Counted from the stretch's first letter, positions 43,971 to 53,124 are shown. The stretch: DNA of 64,000 nucleotides from Bacteroidota bacterium (GCA_013286315.1 JABDFX010000006.1:1-64000); one strand, 5' to 3'. The notes: a model not told the origin generated them from the sequence alone. Numbers and translations: made by a program.

Positions 43971-45574
43971 TTCAGATGAATAAATTTCTTTTTAAAATGT
44001 ATGTAATTGCAGCGCTTATGTTATCAGGCGCCGGATATTCAAACGCCCAGAACATCAATCTCATACCTTACCCAAGCCACGTCGAAATATTGAAGGGAAC
44101 TTGTGTGCTGAATAATTCGCCGGTTTTTACAAATAACAAAGAGCTGTCCGGTTTACTTTTTTTTTTCAATGAAGAAATGGGCCTGCAACAAAAAAACAGC
44201 CATAGCCCAAAACAGGTTGTTGACCTGAAAATCCTGCCTTCTCCGGATGTTTACGGTTCTTATGAATTGGTAACATTTGAAAAGCAGGTGGCCATCACGG
44301 CTGCGGATTCCGCGGGATTGTTCAATGGTCTGGTCACTTTGTTACAGCTGTATAAATCAGCCAGCCTGCAAAATGATAAACTGGTATTGCCGCATTTGGT
44401 TATTCATGATCAGCCGAGATTTGGCTGGAGAGGTTTTATGCTGGACGAGTCGCGCCATTTTTTTGGAAAACAAACGGTAAAAGAATTACTGGACTGGATG
44501 GCTTTCTATAAGCTGAACCGTTTTCACTGGCACTTAAGCGATTCGCAGGGCTGGAGGATAGAAATAAAAAAATATCCTTTATTAACTTCTGTTGGCGGCA
44601 AAGGGAATTTTACAGACTCGCTGGCGAGTGCCACTTATTATACACAGGAGGACATCCGCGAAATCGTTGACTATGCAAAAGACAGGTTTATTACCATCAT
44701 ACCTGAAATAGATATGCCCGGACATGCTACTGCAGCAACCCGTGCTTACCCGATCCTTTCTGGCGGCGATGCACCCAATTATCCCGGTTTTACTTTTGAT
44801 CCGGCGAACGACGAAACATACACTTACTTAACCAATATTCTGAAGGAGATCAGAACGCTGTTTCCGTCCGGAATAATTCATCTGGGTGGCGACGAAGTTG
44901 CCTTTGGTATTGCTGCATGGAAAAACAATGCTGGCGTTTCTAAATTAATGGCGGCAAATCAAATGACTGATCTGACGCAGGTAGAACATTATTTCCTGCG
45001 AAGAATGGCAGACAGTGTTTTAAAATTCAGTAATTACCTCATGTGCTGGGACGAAGCCGTTTCCGCAGATTTACCGGTAAGCAGAACGTATGTTAGCTGG
45101 TGGCGACAGAATCATCCTGAAAGTTTAAACGAGGCCATTTCCAAAGGCTATCAGGTGGTTTTATGTCCGCGCCTGCCACTCTATCTTGATTTTGTGCAGG
45201 ACAGTACACATAGGTCCGGCCGGAAATGGGAGAAGACAAAATTCAATTCCTATCTGGATCTTTATCATTTCCCGGAAAATTCAATCGCAGCCGATGTGTC
45301 CGGTAAAACGAACATAATCGGCCTGCAGGGGAATTTATGGACGGAGACCGTTATCTCAAAGAAAAGACTGCAATATCTAATATTCCCAAGAATGTCTTCG
45401 CTTGCAGAAGCCGGCTGGACTGCCGGTTCGGCGAAGAATGATGACCAGTTTAATACCAGATTAAAAGCTCACCTGTTATTATACGACAAGGCAAACATAT
45501 ATTACTATAATCCTTTCCGTCCGGATCAGCATCCTGAAGCGATCGATGTAAAGAAAAAGGGAGATCAGGACTAG
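43967..45574 (+). CDS. GH20 beta-N-acetylhexosaminidase, secreted
   Basis: 535 residues; ATGA overlap with the previous gene. A second ATG at 43976 is possible. Signal peptide about 5-27. GH20b domain about 30-145 (INLIPYPSHVEILKGTCVLN), then the catalytic barrel from FGWRGFMLDESRHFFGKQT; FHWHLSDSQGWRIEIKKYP, IIPEIDMPGHATAA, and Asp309-Glu310 in HLGGDEVAFG are the GH20 signatures. It removes terminal GlcNAc or GalNAc from chitooligosaccharides or glycoproteins in the periplasm. With the permease and the GH20-like gene it forms a compact three-gene GlcNAc scavenging operon. Confidence 0.97.
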   Translation: MIQMNKFLFKMYVIAALMLSGAGYSNAQNINLIPYPSHVEILKGTCVLNNSPVFTNNKELSGLLFFFNEEMGLQQKNSHSPKQVVDLKILPSPDVYGSYELVTFEKQVAITAADSAGLFNGLVTLLQLYKSASLQNDKLVLPHLVIHDQPRFGWRGFMLDESRHFFGKQTVKELLDWMAFYKLNRFHWHLSDSQGWRIEIKKYPLLTSVGGKGNFTDSLASATYYTQEDIREIVDYAKDRFITIIPEIDMPGHATAATRAYPILSGGDAPNYPGFTFDPANDETYTYLTNILKEIRTLFPSGIIHLGGDEVAFGIAAWKNNAGVSKLMAANQMTDLTQVEHYFLRRMADSVLKFSNYLMCWDEAVSADLPVSRTYVSWWRQNHPESLNEAISKGYQVVLCPRLPLYLDFVQDSTHRSGRKWEKTKFNSYLDLYHFPENSIAADVSGKTNIIGLQGNLWTETVISKKRLQYLIFPRMSSLAEAGWTAGSAKNDDQFNTRLKAHLLLYDKANIYYYNPFRPDQHPEAIDVKKKGDQD

Positions 45575-45576
45575 CT

Positions 45577-45750
45577 ATGAAAATTAAAGAAACGGCCGTT
45601 TGGGAAATCCTAAGCAACGCCCTGCGCATTTTCATCGTCCTGATATTAACCAGAACCCATGGCACGATCAAAGAATTACTTTTTAATTTCTTTACTATTC
45701 GTAAGCGTCTCCTGCAAAAAACAGATTGCAGTGTGCACCGGAAATTGTGA
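45577..45750 (+). CDS. 57-residue frame after the GH20 operon (doubtful)
   Basis: MKIKETAVWEILSNALRIFI is followed by VLILTRTHGTIKELLFNFFT. It begins 3 bp after the GH20 stop but runs 92 bp into the next gene in another frame. The first 28 codons could be the remnant of a gene that was cut when the neighbour arrived. No homology is recognised; it may not be a gene. Confidence 0.25.
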   Translation: MKIKETAVWEILSNALRIFIVLILTRTHGTIKELLFNFFTIRKRLLQKTDCSVHRKL

Positions 45751-46348
45751 TGTGATAAATAGTAACGGATATCTTTTTGACAATGCATCAAATTCTAACG
45801 CTGGTGTTGCTCCAATTTCCCTGGATTGGCTAAAATTCACCGGAATAATTTTTACCAATAAAAATATTTCGTCTGTAAACACGAAAAATGACGGGACGTT
45901 CAATTTTTCATCAAATATCGATACTACGTTATTTGCACAGGGATATTTTCTCAGTATAAGGGTTGCTGATAATGATTTGTATATGACATTACCAGACAAC
46001 GGAAAAGGTAATCAAAGAATGTATAATTATAATTCTAATGGCTTTACAAATCTACGGCTTGATGTTTACCAAAAAACTACTCTGAAAATAAAGCTCAACA
46101 GAGTGCAAAATGACAGCTTCCAATACTTTTCGGTATCATATTATTTTGTAGACAATGCCGCCTTTTTCCCTTTTGAAATATTATCACCCCAGGACATTTA
46201 CAAAACAGAATTGGATGTTCCAACGGCCATAAATTTATACACTAAAATCAGCGTGACAAAAAGAAACAGCGTTGGAATCAGTACGATGACAATTGATTCC
46301 ATAAGATGCACAAAGTACGGAGCTAATAACTATACCGTTAATTTTTGA
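45659..46348 (+). CDS. lipoprotein of unknown function
   Basis: 229 residues. Lipoprotein signal: MARSKNYFLISLLFVSVSC, with Cys19 as the likely lipidation site. The mature protein is beta-rich: LDWLKFTGIIFTNKNISSVN, TLFAQGYFLSIRVADNDLYM, RLDVYQKTTLKIKLNRVQND, ELDVPTAINLYTKISVTKR. The pattern of long strands of alternating polarity fits an Ig-like or jelly-roll domain (about 40-229). No named family is recognised. It faces the next gene tail to tail. Confidence 0.65.
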   Translation: MARSKNYFLISLLFVSVSCKKQIAVCTGNCDVINSNGYLFDNASNSNAGVAPISLDWLKFTGIIFTNKNISSVNTKNDGTFNFSSNIDTTLFAQGYFLSIRVADNDLYMTLPDNGKGNQRMYNYNSNGFTNLRLDVYQKTTLKIKLNRVQNDSFQYFSVSYYFVDNAAFFPFEILSPQDIYKTELDVPTAINLYTKISVTKRNSVGISTMTIDSIRCTKYGANNYTVNF

Positions 46349-46407
46349 CTGACTCGCGGAAACACTTCGCTGATCCAATAAAATAAGTTCAAATAGTGTA
46401 TAACATA

Positions 46408-47430
46408 TCATTTCCGGTGCGTATTGTAGTATGCCGAAAGCGCCCTGAACGCAGCCTTTGGTTCCCATGGCATGTCCGGAAAAGTTTTGCCGGTACAATC
46501 TGTATAAACTTTAACAATTCCTCCGCTGGCCAGATCGAGATCTTCAATCGGATCTTCCCGGTGAGGCAAATCGTACCGGACAAATGTATTTACAAATACA
46601 GCATCAACTTTTTCAGCATCAAATATTTCAAGGAGTTCCAAAATATAAGAAGCCTGCTCATTTTCGTCCCGGATATAAATACCGTTTAAACGATCCGCAT
46701 TCCCGTCAACCCACTCAATGATCCAGTCAGCACGGGCCCCTTTATCACCGGCACCACGATATGTGCAACAGCCAAATTCGGTAATAGCAACAGGCTTACC
46801 CTGGCTAACGAGGTTTCGGATACCCTGCTGAAAATAGGGAGCTATTTCTGCGGATCTGTGCCCTGCATCAGTAGCTATAAAGTCGAATAAAGTCCAGTCC
46901 ACAGCTTCAAAAGGGATAGAAGCATAACTGATTTTACCATTAAACTTTTCACGCACCAACCGGACCGTGTTGGCAAGAAACTCTTTCATCCGAAGTCTAA
47001 CCTGCGGAATCTGTTCTTTTAATTTTGCCGGCTCCCTGATCAGTGCAAGCCGTTCAGCCAATGTTACGCCCTCGAAAAAGCCGATATTAAATAAACTAAC
47101 TTCTGATCCCGTCAGAAACACTACTTCGGCCCCTGTTTTTCTTATATTTTCTGCCCGTTCAGCACTATCCACCAGGAAGCTTAGCAGTTCGTCCATACTA
47201 AGCCCGCAGGTAAATGGACAATACCACACTTCGAGGCCCTCCCCGGCTGCAAGTTTACCAGCAATCTCCAGACGGTCTGCATCTCCACCTGTTATACGTA
47301 CAGCGTTGCAATTCAAATCATTTTTTATAATGTTCATTTCACGTGCAATCACATATGACTCAAATTTTTCTTTAGTGTTTGCTCCGGCATTTATAAAACC
47401 GGTGTCGTAGGTTATTCCTTTTATTCGCAT
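46408..47430 (-). CDS. TIM-barrel protein, 'abortive infection protein'-annotated family
   Basis: 340 residues, no signal peptide. It starts MRIKGITYDTGFINAGANTK and has NAVRITGGDADRLEIAGKLA, GLEVWYCPFTCGLSMDELLS, TGAEVVFLTGSEVSLFNIGF, and AITEFGCCTYRGAGDKGARA near residue 217. The order of strands and the late Glu in TEFGC suggest a glycosidase-like TIM barrel (GH-A clan style). Homologues in actinobacteria are, to my recollection, labelled 'abortive infection protein', but that name has no clear basis in this sequence. Enzymatic role unknown. It lies alone on its strand. Confidence 0.7.
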   Translation of the reverse strand: MRIKGITYDTGFINAGANTKEKFESYVIAREMNIIKNDLNCNAVRITGGDADRLEIAGKLAAGEGLEVWYCPFTCGLSMDELLSFLVDSAERAENIRKTGAEVVFLTGSEVSLFNIGFFEGVTLAERLALIREPAKLKEQIPQVRLRMKEFLANTVRLVREKFNGKISYASIPFEAVDWTLFDFIATDAGHRSAEIAPYFQQGIRNLVSQGKPVAITEFGCCTYRGAGDKGARADWIIEWVDGNADRLNGIYIRDENEQASYILELLEIFDAEKVDAVFVNTFVRYDLPHREDPIEDLDLASGGIVKVYTDCTGKTFPDMPWEPKAAFRALSAYYNTHRK

Positions 47431-47654
47431 AAACCAGGGAGCTAATTTTTTGCAATATCAGAAACGGATAAATAGTTTCAGAATCTTTTTCTGATCCGGT
47501 TTTCGAAGGCTTAGCAAGCAAAAGATACATCTATCACCCGGAGGGCGCGATGGCGATATTGCAAAGTTCATCCAATCGACGCATTTGCCCCTCTTAATGT
47601 CGTCTTCTCCCCCATTTGATCATACAACGTTCGCTAGTTTTACAAAAAAAAATC

Positions 47655-48218
47655 ATGCGAAAAATTATCGTTTCCGAATTCATCACCCTCGATGGCGTCA
47701 TCGAGGCGCCCGGTGGCAAAGAAACCAATCATCCTCATGAGGGCTGGCAGACGGGTTATCGCTCCCCGGAAGCCGGGAAGTACAAGATGGATGAACTTGC
47801 CAGCGTGGATTCCCTGTTATTGGGTAAAACGACATTCGAAGCGTTTGCTGCATACTGGCCAGGCCAGACCGGCGCCGAATTCGCCGACCCCATCAATCAA
47901 ATGCCAAAATATGTCGTGTCCCGAAGCCTGCAAAAAGTGGCGTGGAACAACAGCCATATCCTTCGCGACGTGGCGAAAGACGTCGCGGCGCTGAAGAACT
48001 CTGAAGGTGGTAATATCCTCGTATATGGGAGCGCCACCCTCGTCAGGGCCCTGCTTCACCACGACCTCATTGATGAGTTGCGACTGATGGTATATCCGCT
48101 CTCGATCGGTGGTGGATTGAGGCTTTTCGATGACAGTCGCGAATTGAAGAAATTCGTGCTCAAACATTCGCATGTCGCAGATGGCGTTCTCATTCTCGAA
48201 TATCAGCCGATCGTTTGA
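47655..48218 (+). CDS. RibD C-terminal / dihydrofolate reductase-fold protein
   Basis: 187 residues from MRKIIVSEFITLDGVIEAPG; the start at 47616 (TTG) would add an unlikely segment. Blocks: EFITLDGVIEAPGGKETNHP, DSLLLGKTTFEAFAAYWPGQ, PKYVVSRSLQKVAWNNSHIL, GGNILVYGSATLVRALLHHD and IDELRLMVYPLSIGGGLRLF. This is the YyaP/RibD_C family, a DHFR-like fold that binds NADPH; substrates are mostly unknown. The GC content seems higher than in the neighbouring genes, which could mean separate acquisition. Confidence 0.9.
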   Translation: MRKIIVSEFITLDGVIEAPGGKETNHPHEGWQTGYRSPEAGKYKMDELASVDSLLLGKTTFEAFAAYWPGQTGAEFADPINQMPKYVVSRSLQKVAWNNSHILRDVAKDVAALKNSEGGNILVYGSATLVRALLHHDLIDELRLMVYPLSIGGGLRLFDDSRELKKFVLKHSHVADGVLILEYQPIV

Positions 48219-48342
48219 CCTGCAATCAGTCTTCTGCCGACAAACTAAAGGCATGATTTTATAAAAAATATATAGGGAGCAGCAACCACTTAAACGGGCG
48301 AAACCGAAAAGCCATACGAGTAGGGAACTAAATAAGATTAAC

Positions 48343-48792
48343 ATGTCAGATAATAGCGTTTCATTACACAGAGTGTTTAAAGCAAATCCTGAAAAGATAT
48401 TTCGTGCATTCACTGAACCTACTGCACTTGCATCCTGGCTGCCGCCGTATGGATTCCTTTGTACTGTGCATGAAATGAAGGCGCAGGTTGGCGGAACATA
48501 TAAGATGTCATTTCATAATTTTTCCACTGGCCATAGCCATTCATTCGGCGGAAAATATCTCGAGATTAAACCCGGTGAGTTTTTAAAATACACAGATCAA
48601 TTTGACGACCCCAACCTTCCGGGCGAAATGATTACTTCCGTTTGGTTAAAAAAGGTTATTGTTGGTACCGAAATAAAAATATTACAGGAGGGGATCCCCG
48701 CAGCTATTCCTGCAGAAATGTGCTATTTAGGCTGGCAGGAATCACTGGAGAAATTGGCAAAATTAACAGAGCCGGAAATTCCGGATGCTTAG
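48343..48792 (+). CDS. SRPBCC (AHSA1-like) protein
   Basis: 149 residues. Helix-grip fold marks: SLHRVFKANPEKIFRAFTEP, ALASWLPPYGFLCTVHEMKA, GGTYKMSFHNFSTGHSHSFG, EFLKYTDQFDDPN, and the final long helix GWQESLEKLAKLTEPEI. AHSA1-like SRPBCC proteins bind hydrophobic ligands or act as chaperone cofactors; the single-domain bacterial ones have no settled role. No regulator is beside it, unlike the second SRPBCC gene at 52 kb. Confidence 0.9.
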   Translation: MSDNSVSLHRVFKANPEKIFRAFTEPTALASWLPPYGFLCTVHEMKAQVGGTYKMSFHNFSTGHSHSFGGKYLEIKPGEFLKYTDQFDDPNLPGEMITSVWLKKVIVGTEIKILQEGIPAAIPAEMCYLGWQESLEKLAKLTEPEIPDA

Positions 48793-48828
48793 TACCCGAT
48801 GTCAGGTACGGTGAAATCTTTAACGCCA

Positions 48829-49392
48829 TTACTGCGGTCTGCCGGGTCTGCTGGCAGGAGGTATAATGCCACACATCCGCAAATAAATAACCAGTTGTCC
48901 ATAATGTTCGTTAGCATGGGTTAACGCATAAAAAGCGAGATCCACGCGCGGCAATTTATTTCCCCGGAAAGGAATCATGTCCATGGCATTATTGGTCGTT
49001 AGTGTAGCGATCGCTTTATGCCCGACAGCAAATGATTGTTTCAGATAAGCAAGAATGGCAGCTTTTGTCTTCAGGTTGGCTGGCCCGTTGACGTCCTCAA
49101 TGCCCGGTGGTAATTCATCTCCGGTGATTGCGGACCATATGAAAAAGTTGTCCGTCGCCAGATGTTTGATTTGTCCGGCGAAACTGCGGACGGCTCCAAA
49201 TTGGCTGCCCGGAATATTCAGACTATCGGGCGTGAAATCGAAACGGTTCTCCGGCATGGCCTCCGCTACTTCTGTTATATGCTGTTCGATATAGTTTAAC
49301 AACCGTTCAGCGCCAGGGGACATAGAAGTCTGACAGCGACAATAGATGGAAGACAATAGTCCGAATGAAAGCAATACGGCTTTAAGGTCCAT
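48829..49392 (-). CDS. DinB-like protein with signal peptide
   Basis: 187 residues. A signal peptide covers about 1-20 (LKAVLLSFGLLSSIYCRC). DinB four-helix bundle: SPGAERLLNYIEQHITEVAE, FAGQIKHLATDNFFIWSAIT, AILAYLKQSFAVGHKAIATL, and LAFYALTHANEHYGQLVIYL. Metal-site His residues are His in QIKHLA, then His in THANEH(Y); these are the three-His positions of DinB/YfiT proteins. These are thiol-dependent hydrolases or transferases; the extracytoplasmic form is common in Bacteroidota. Function unknown. Confidence 0.88.
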   Translation of the reverse strand: MDLKAVLLSFGLLSSIYCRCQTSMSPGAERLLNYIEQHITEVAEAMPENRFDFTPDSLNIPGSQFGAVRSFAGQIKHLATDNFFIWSAITGDELPPGIEDVNGPANLKTKAAILAYLKQSFAVGHKAIATLTTNNAMDMIPFRGNKLPRVDLAFYALTHANEHYGQLVIYLRMCGIIPPASRPGRPQ

Positions 49393-49437
49393 ACCAGTGT
49401 TTTGTTCCCTAAAAATATCGATTTTAATGTTTCAGAT

Positions 49438-51834
49438 TCATTCAGTCCGTAATGACTTCACCGGATTCGCGATGGCTGCCTTTATTGCAGTATAACCCAC
49501 CGTAATCCACGCAATAACCAATGAGCATACAATAGTTCCGGCGAAAAACGATATACCGATTGTAATTCGATAAGTATATTGCTGAAACCACTGATGCATG
49601 TAATACCAGGCAACTGGCGATGCTATAAGAAAAGCCACAACAATAAGCATGGTGAATTCTTTTGACAACATCACCACAATATCGCGAACCGGGGCGCCAA
49701 GCACTTTGCGTATGCCGATTTCTTTTTTACGCTGAACCGCCATGAAGGCAACCAATCCGTACAAACCCAGACAGGATATGAATATGGCGATGCCGGAGAA
49801 TATTTTATATAGTTGGGAAAGCTGGTTTTCCTGTATGTAATAATCTTCAATGGACTGGTCCAGGAAATGATATTCAAAAACATAATCCGGGAAATTTGAA
49901 TTCCAGATATCCTGCATAGACCGGATAACAGATTCGGCCTTATTCAAATTGATTTTAATATTTGTCAATCCATAAGCGTCCTTTATGGTCGTTAACACCA
50001 CCGGATTGATGACATCCCGGAGGGAATTGACATGAAAATCTTTCACCACGCCAACAATCGGGCAAACATTTCCGTCGATATTAATCTTTATGCCGATGGC
50101 AGCCTGTGCATTTTTTATACCCAGATTTTTTACCACGGTTTCATTTACCACAAATTCACGCACGGTATCCGAAGGAAAATAAATCCTTCCGGCTACCAGT
50201 TTTAAATGATATAAATTAAAAAAAGCGGTGTCTGCAGGCCTCATACTCACAATCATATCGGGGCTGACATTATGGTTGGAAGGAAGGCGCAGGTCAGTGT
50301 ACCAACCGCCTCCCGAAGGCGCAAAACTGCTTATGCTCACGCTCTCAATGCCCGGCAGTTTTTTCAACTCATCTTTTAGTAAATTAAACTTTGTCCGGCT
50401 GAGGCTGTCTCCGGGAATGCCTGCATTGATGATGGCTTTTTTTGTAAAACCCATATCTGCCTGGCGGAAATAATTCATTTGTGTTACAATAATCAGAGTG
50501 CCGATAATCAACATCTGCGCAATAACAAATTGAAAGACTACCAGGCCTCTCCTCAGTGAAATACCTTTTTGGTTGCCACTCAGTAAGGCACTTTTTAAAA
50601 CATCCGCCGATTTGAATTCTGACAGAATCATAGCCGGATAGAAACCCGATAAGAATGTTACCAGCACCACCATGAAAATCATAAAGCCCATAAATGCCGA
50701 TCCGAATAAAATATTTTCCGACAAATGAATCCCAAGCAGGTTATTGATGAAAGGAATGCTGATAAAAACGACCAATAATGAGCAGAGCCAAGCAATTAAA
50801 ACAGTGATACCGGTTTCTCCTAAAAACTGCAACACCAGTTGGGCCCGGCTGCTTCCGAGTACTTTCCTTACGCCGACTTCTCTTGCCCGGTTTACAGCCT
50901 GGGCGGTAGTCAGATTGATAAAGTTTACGCAGGCAATAATCAACAAAAACCATCCGATCAGGCTGAACGCAAGAATAAGATCTCTGCTGAATGTAACACC
51001 ATTAAAATTTCCATAACGCGCGTCAAAATGTATGTCACCAAAACGCTGAAGAGATAAGTCATAATTTGGATTCACCGGTTTAATATGTTTATCAACAAAC
51101 CGGGCAAGCAGTTTATCAAACTCGCCCGGTGAAGCATTGTTGTTCAACTGCACAAGGCAATAATTATTATCTGAAATACTTCCCCAGTCTGTCAACATGG
51201 ATTTATTGACGAGACTTTCGTAGGACAAAACAACACCCAGCGGGAAATCTGTGTTAGGAGGAGGGTTTTCCAATATGCCGGTGACCTTCAAATTTAATTC
51301 ATATACTTTCAGTGTTTTTCCAATGGCTGTTTTCCAATTACCGAAATATTTTGAAGCGATATCTTTTGTCAGTAATACCGCATTGGGCCCGTTCAATGCA
51401 GTTGCCATATTACCTTCCGCAAGGGGGAAGTTGAATATCCTGAAAAATTGCGTTTCGGCAACAAACACTTTCGGTTCCTTAAATTTATTTAAGGCAGAGC
51501 CGTTCGCCGCGGTTACGTCCACCTGTATATTGTATCCGCAATAAATGGCCGCCACATCTTTCAGCTGCGGGGCCTCCGTACGCAAAGTCTGAGTTACGGG
51601 AAATGGAACGCCTGCCCTGTATTCCCTGGCAACAATATTTTTGCCGGTGCGTACAACCCGATAGATATTATTTTTATCCGGATGAAAATCATCGAAGCTT
51701 TCCTCATATTTAATTACCAGAAATATTAAAAAAAAAGCAGCAAAACCAACCATCAGACCGGCGATATTGATAACTGAGTTATTCTTATGTCGCTGAAAAT
51801 TGCGCTGTGCTGTTTTGAAGTAGTTTTTAAGCAT
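49438..51834 (-). CDS. FtsX/MacB-type ABC transporter permease (orphan)
   Basis: 798 residues from MLKNYFKTAQRNFQRHKNNS; the frame is open to 51975 but the extra 47 codons have no family support. Same layout as the two copies at 13.8-18.8 kb: first helix (about 20-42), MacB-type domain, three-helix block with AVNRAREVGVRKVLGSSRAQ, second periplasmic domain, and FtsX domain with QRKKEIGIRKVLGAPVRD. It ends VKSLRTE. No ATPase gene next to it. In this copy no GGAAGTATG repeat is present at either end, in contrast to the other two. Confidence 0.9.
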   Translation of the reverse strand: MLKNYFKTAQRNFQRHKNNSVINIAGLMVGFAAFFLIFLVIKYEESFDDFHPDKNNIYRVVRTGKNIVAREYRAGVPFPVTQTLRTEAPQLKDVAAIYCGYNIQVDVTAANGSALNKFKEPKVFVAETQFFRIFNFPLAEGNMATALNGPNAVLLTKDIASKYFGNWKTAIGKTLKVYELNLKVTGILENPPPNTDFPLGVVLSYESLVNKSMLTDWGSISDNNYCLVQLNNNASPGEFDKLLARFVDKHIKPVNPNYDLSLQRFGDIHFDARYGNFNGVTFSRDLILAFSLIGWFLLIIACVNFINLTTAQAVNRAREVGVRKVLGSSRAQLVLQFLGETGITVLIAWLCSLLVVFISIPFINNLLGIHLSENILFGSAFMGFMIFMVVLVTFLSGFYPAMILSEFKSADVLKSALLSGNQKGISLRRGLVVFQFVIAQMLIIGTLIIVTQMNYFRQADMGFTKKAIINAGIPGDSLSRTKFNLLKDELKKLPGIESVSISSFAPSGGGWYTDLRLPSNHNVSPDMIVSMRPADTAFFNLYHLKLVAGRIYFPSDTVREFVVNETVVKNLGIKNAQAAIGIKINIDGNVCPIVGVVKDFHVNSLRDVINPVVLTTIKDAYGLTNIKINLNKAESVIRSMQDIWNSNFPDYVFEYHFLDQSIEDYYIQENQLSQLYKIFSGIAIFISCLGLYGLVAFMAVQRKKEIGIRKVLGAPVRDIVVMLSKEFTMLIVVAFLIASPVAWYYMHQWFQQYTYRITIGISFFAGTIVCSLVIAWITVGYTAIKAAIANPVKSLRTE

Positions 51835-52003
51835 AAAAACAATTTCTGATAAATGAGACGCGCTAATAGAATGCCATAAAATTATATGCTTATGAATCAA
51901 TTCAATAAAACAATATTTTGTCTTTAACCTGCCCGGTTTTGATACAATGACTGCCCGGTTTGGAAACTCAATCACCTATTCATCAAATCTGATCGCCAAA
52001 TGA

Positions 52004-52507
52004 TTATTTATTTATGCTCAACAATAATTCATCCAGTTTTTCCAGGGTGGCCATCATACCCTGTTCCATGCCCATCTGAATAACTTTTTCCAAATCTGCA
52101 AGAGATTGATAGGTTACGATCGTTTCTACCAAAGTATTTTTACCCTTATCTGTGAAATTAATCCGCCAGTCTGCACGGGGCATATCCTTGTTTATTTCCC
52201 CTTCCGCATTAGAGAAAGCGTCTAATGTTGTATAATAGTCTATGGGTTTTATTTTAACGTATTCTGTCCAACCCCAATATTCTGTGCCGCCTGGTTCTAC
52301 CATCGCATAGTGCCAGTGTCCACCCTCCCGAAAGTCCATGGATTTTGTTTTCGTTGTTAACGGTTTGGGAGCAAACCACCGGTTAAGCAATTCTCTTTTG
52401 GTATAACAATCCCAAACCAGTTGCCGGCCGGCCAAAAACTCACGCCTGATCGTCAGCGTATTTTTTTCCTTATCTGCGATGAAATCAAATTGCAAATTGT
52501 TTTTCAT
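52004..52507 (-). CDS. SRPBCC (AHSA1-like) protein, operon with ArsR-type regulator
   Basis: 167 residues from MKNNLQFDFIADKEKNTL, starting inside the stop of the regulator gene (4-bp overlap). Helix-grip marks: RREFLAGRQLVWDCYTKREL, LLNRWFAPKPLTTKTKSMDF, GGHWHYAMVEPGGTEYWGWT, DWRINFTDKGKNTLVETIVT and the C-terminal helix KVIQMGMEQGMMATLEKLDE. ArsR-SRPBCC pairs are a very common Bacteroidota and Actinobacteria module in which the regulator likely controls the ligand-binding protein. Ligand unknown. Confidence 0.93.
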   Translation of the reverse strand: MKNNLQFDFIADKEKNTLTIRREFLAGRQLVWDCYTKRELLNRWFAPKPLTTKTKSMDFREGGHWHYAMVEPGGTEYWGWTEYVKIKPIDYYTTLDAFSNAEGEINKDMPRADWRINFTDKGKNTLVETIVTYQSLADLEKVIQMGMEQGMMATLEKLDELLLSINK

Positions 52508-52824
52508 TTTTTTCGTTTTTTTATGGTTGATAATAATTTGTCGAGCTGATCGAATCGTTTCTCCCAAATCTTCCTGAATTGTTCCAGCCATTTGTCTATC
52601 TCTTTCATTTTATTAATTTCAAGTTGATAATAAATTTCTCTTCCCTGGTATTCCTGATTCACCAGGTCACATTCAGTGAGTATTTTTAAATGCTTTGAAA
52701 CCGCTTGCCGGGTGGTATCAAAATGCTCGGCAATGGCATTGGGCGTCATCGATTGTACTGCAATCAAAGCGATGATGGCCCTTCGTGTAGGGTCAGCTAT
52801 AGCTTGAAAAATATCTCTTCTCAT
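52504..52824 (-). CDS. ArsR-family winged-helix repressor
   Basis: 106 residues from MRRDIFQAIADPTRRAII; the frame is open to 52872 but this start fits the family. Winged helix: ALIAVQSMTPNAIAEHFDTT, then RQAVSKHLKILTECDLVNQE with the recognition helix RQAVSKHLKIL, and the wing YQGREIYYQLEI. No metal-binding Cys motif is present, so it is not a metal sensor. It is translationally coupled to the SRPBCC gene downstream and probably represses this operon. Confidence 0.94.
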   Translation of the reverse strand: MRRDIFQAIADPTRRAIIALIAVQSMTPNAIAEHFDTTRQAVSKHLKILTECDLVNQEYQGREIYYQLEINKMKEIDKWLEQFRKIWEKRFDQLDKLLSTIKKRKK

Positions 52825-52960
52825 GGGCTTATTATTTATTAAGAAACCATTCGGTTGCAAACATATGTGCAACTAATCGGTTTCACAAATTTATTTTTAT
52901 AAAATGTCCGGGGAGCGGTTGAGTTTTAATACCTGGAACGATACAGATATGCGATTTTCT

Positions 52961-52968
52961 TAACTTTG
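52961..52968 (+). promoter_or_regulatory. -7 element (TAACTTTG) upstream of the AraC remnant and SDR gene
   Basis: An exact TAnnTTTG match 5 bp before the ATG of the AraC remnant. Transcription would start at or after that ATG, so the remnant would not be translated from it and would serve as a leader of about 150 nt for the SDR gene. No clear -33 TTG was found. Confidence 0.45.
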
Positions 52969-52972
52969 GAAT

Positions 52973-53124
52973 ATGAATAAGCGAGCGGACTCCACTGCTT
53001 CAGATTTCAATGCCGAATTAAGGCTAAAAGGATTTAAAGCCTATGCAATAGACGGTAAGTCAGGCGGCGGGCATAACTATAGCCGGAAAGACTTTTATAA
53101 CCTGATTGAAAATAAAAGAAGCGT
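52973..53124 (+). pseudogene. N-terminal remnant of an AraC-family regulator
   Basis: About 50 codons: MNKRADSTASDFNAELRLKG, then FKAYAIDGKSGGGHNYSRKD FYN-type sequence that ends in ENKRSVCKTKKFG. The segment F-x-x-Y/F-x-I-D-x-x-x-G-x-G-H-N-Y-S-R-K-D-F-Y is the start of Bacteroidota AraC regulators, whose cupin part and HTH would follow. Here the reading frame goes straight over the SDR start in another frame. Over 230 residues, including the HTH, are missing. Confidence 0.7.
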
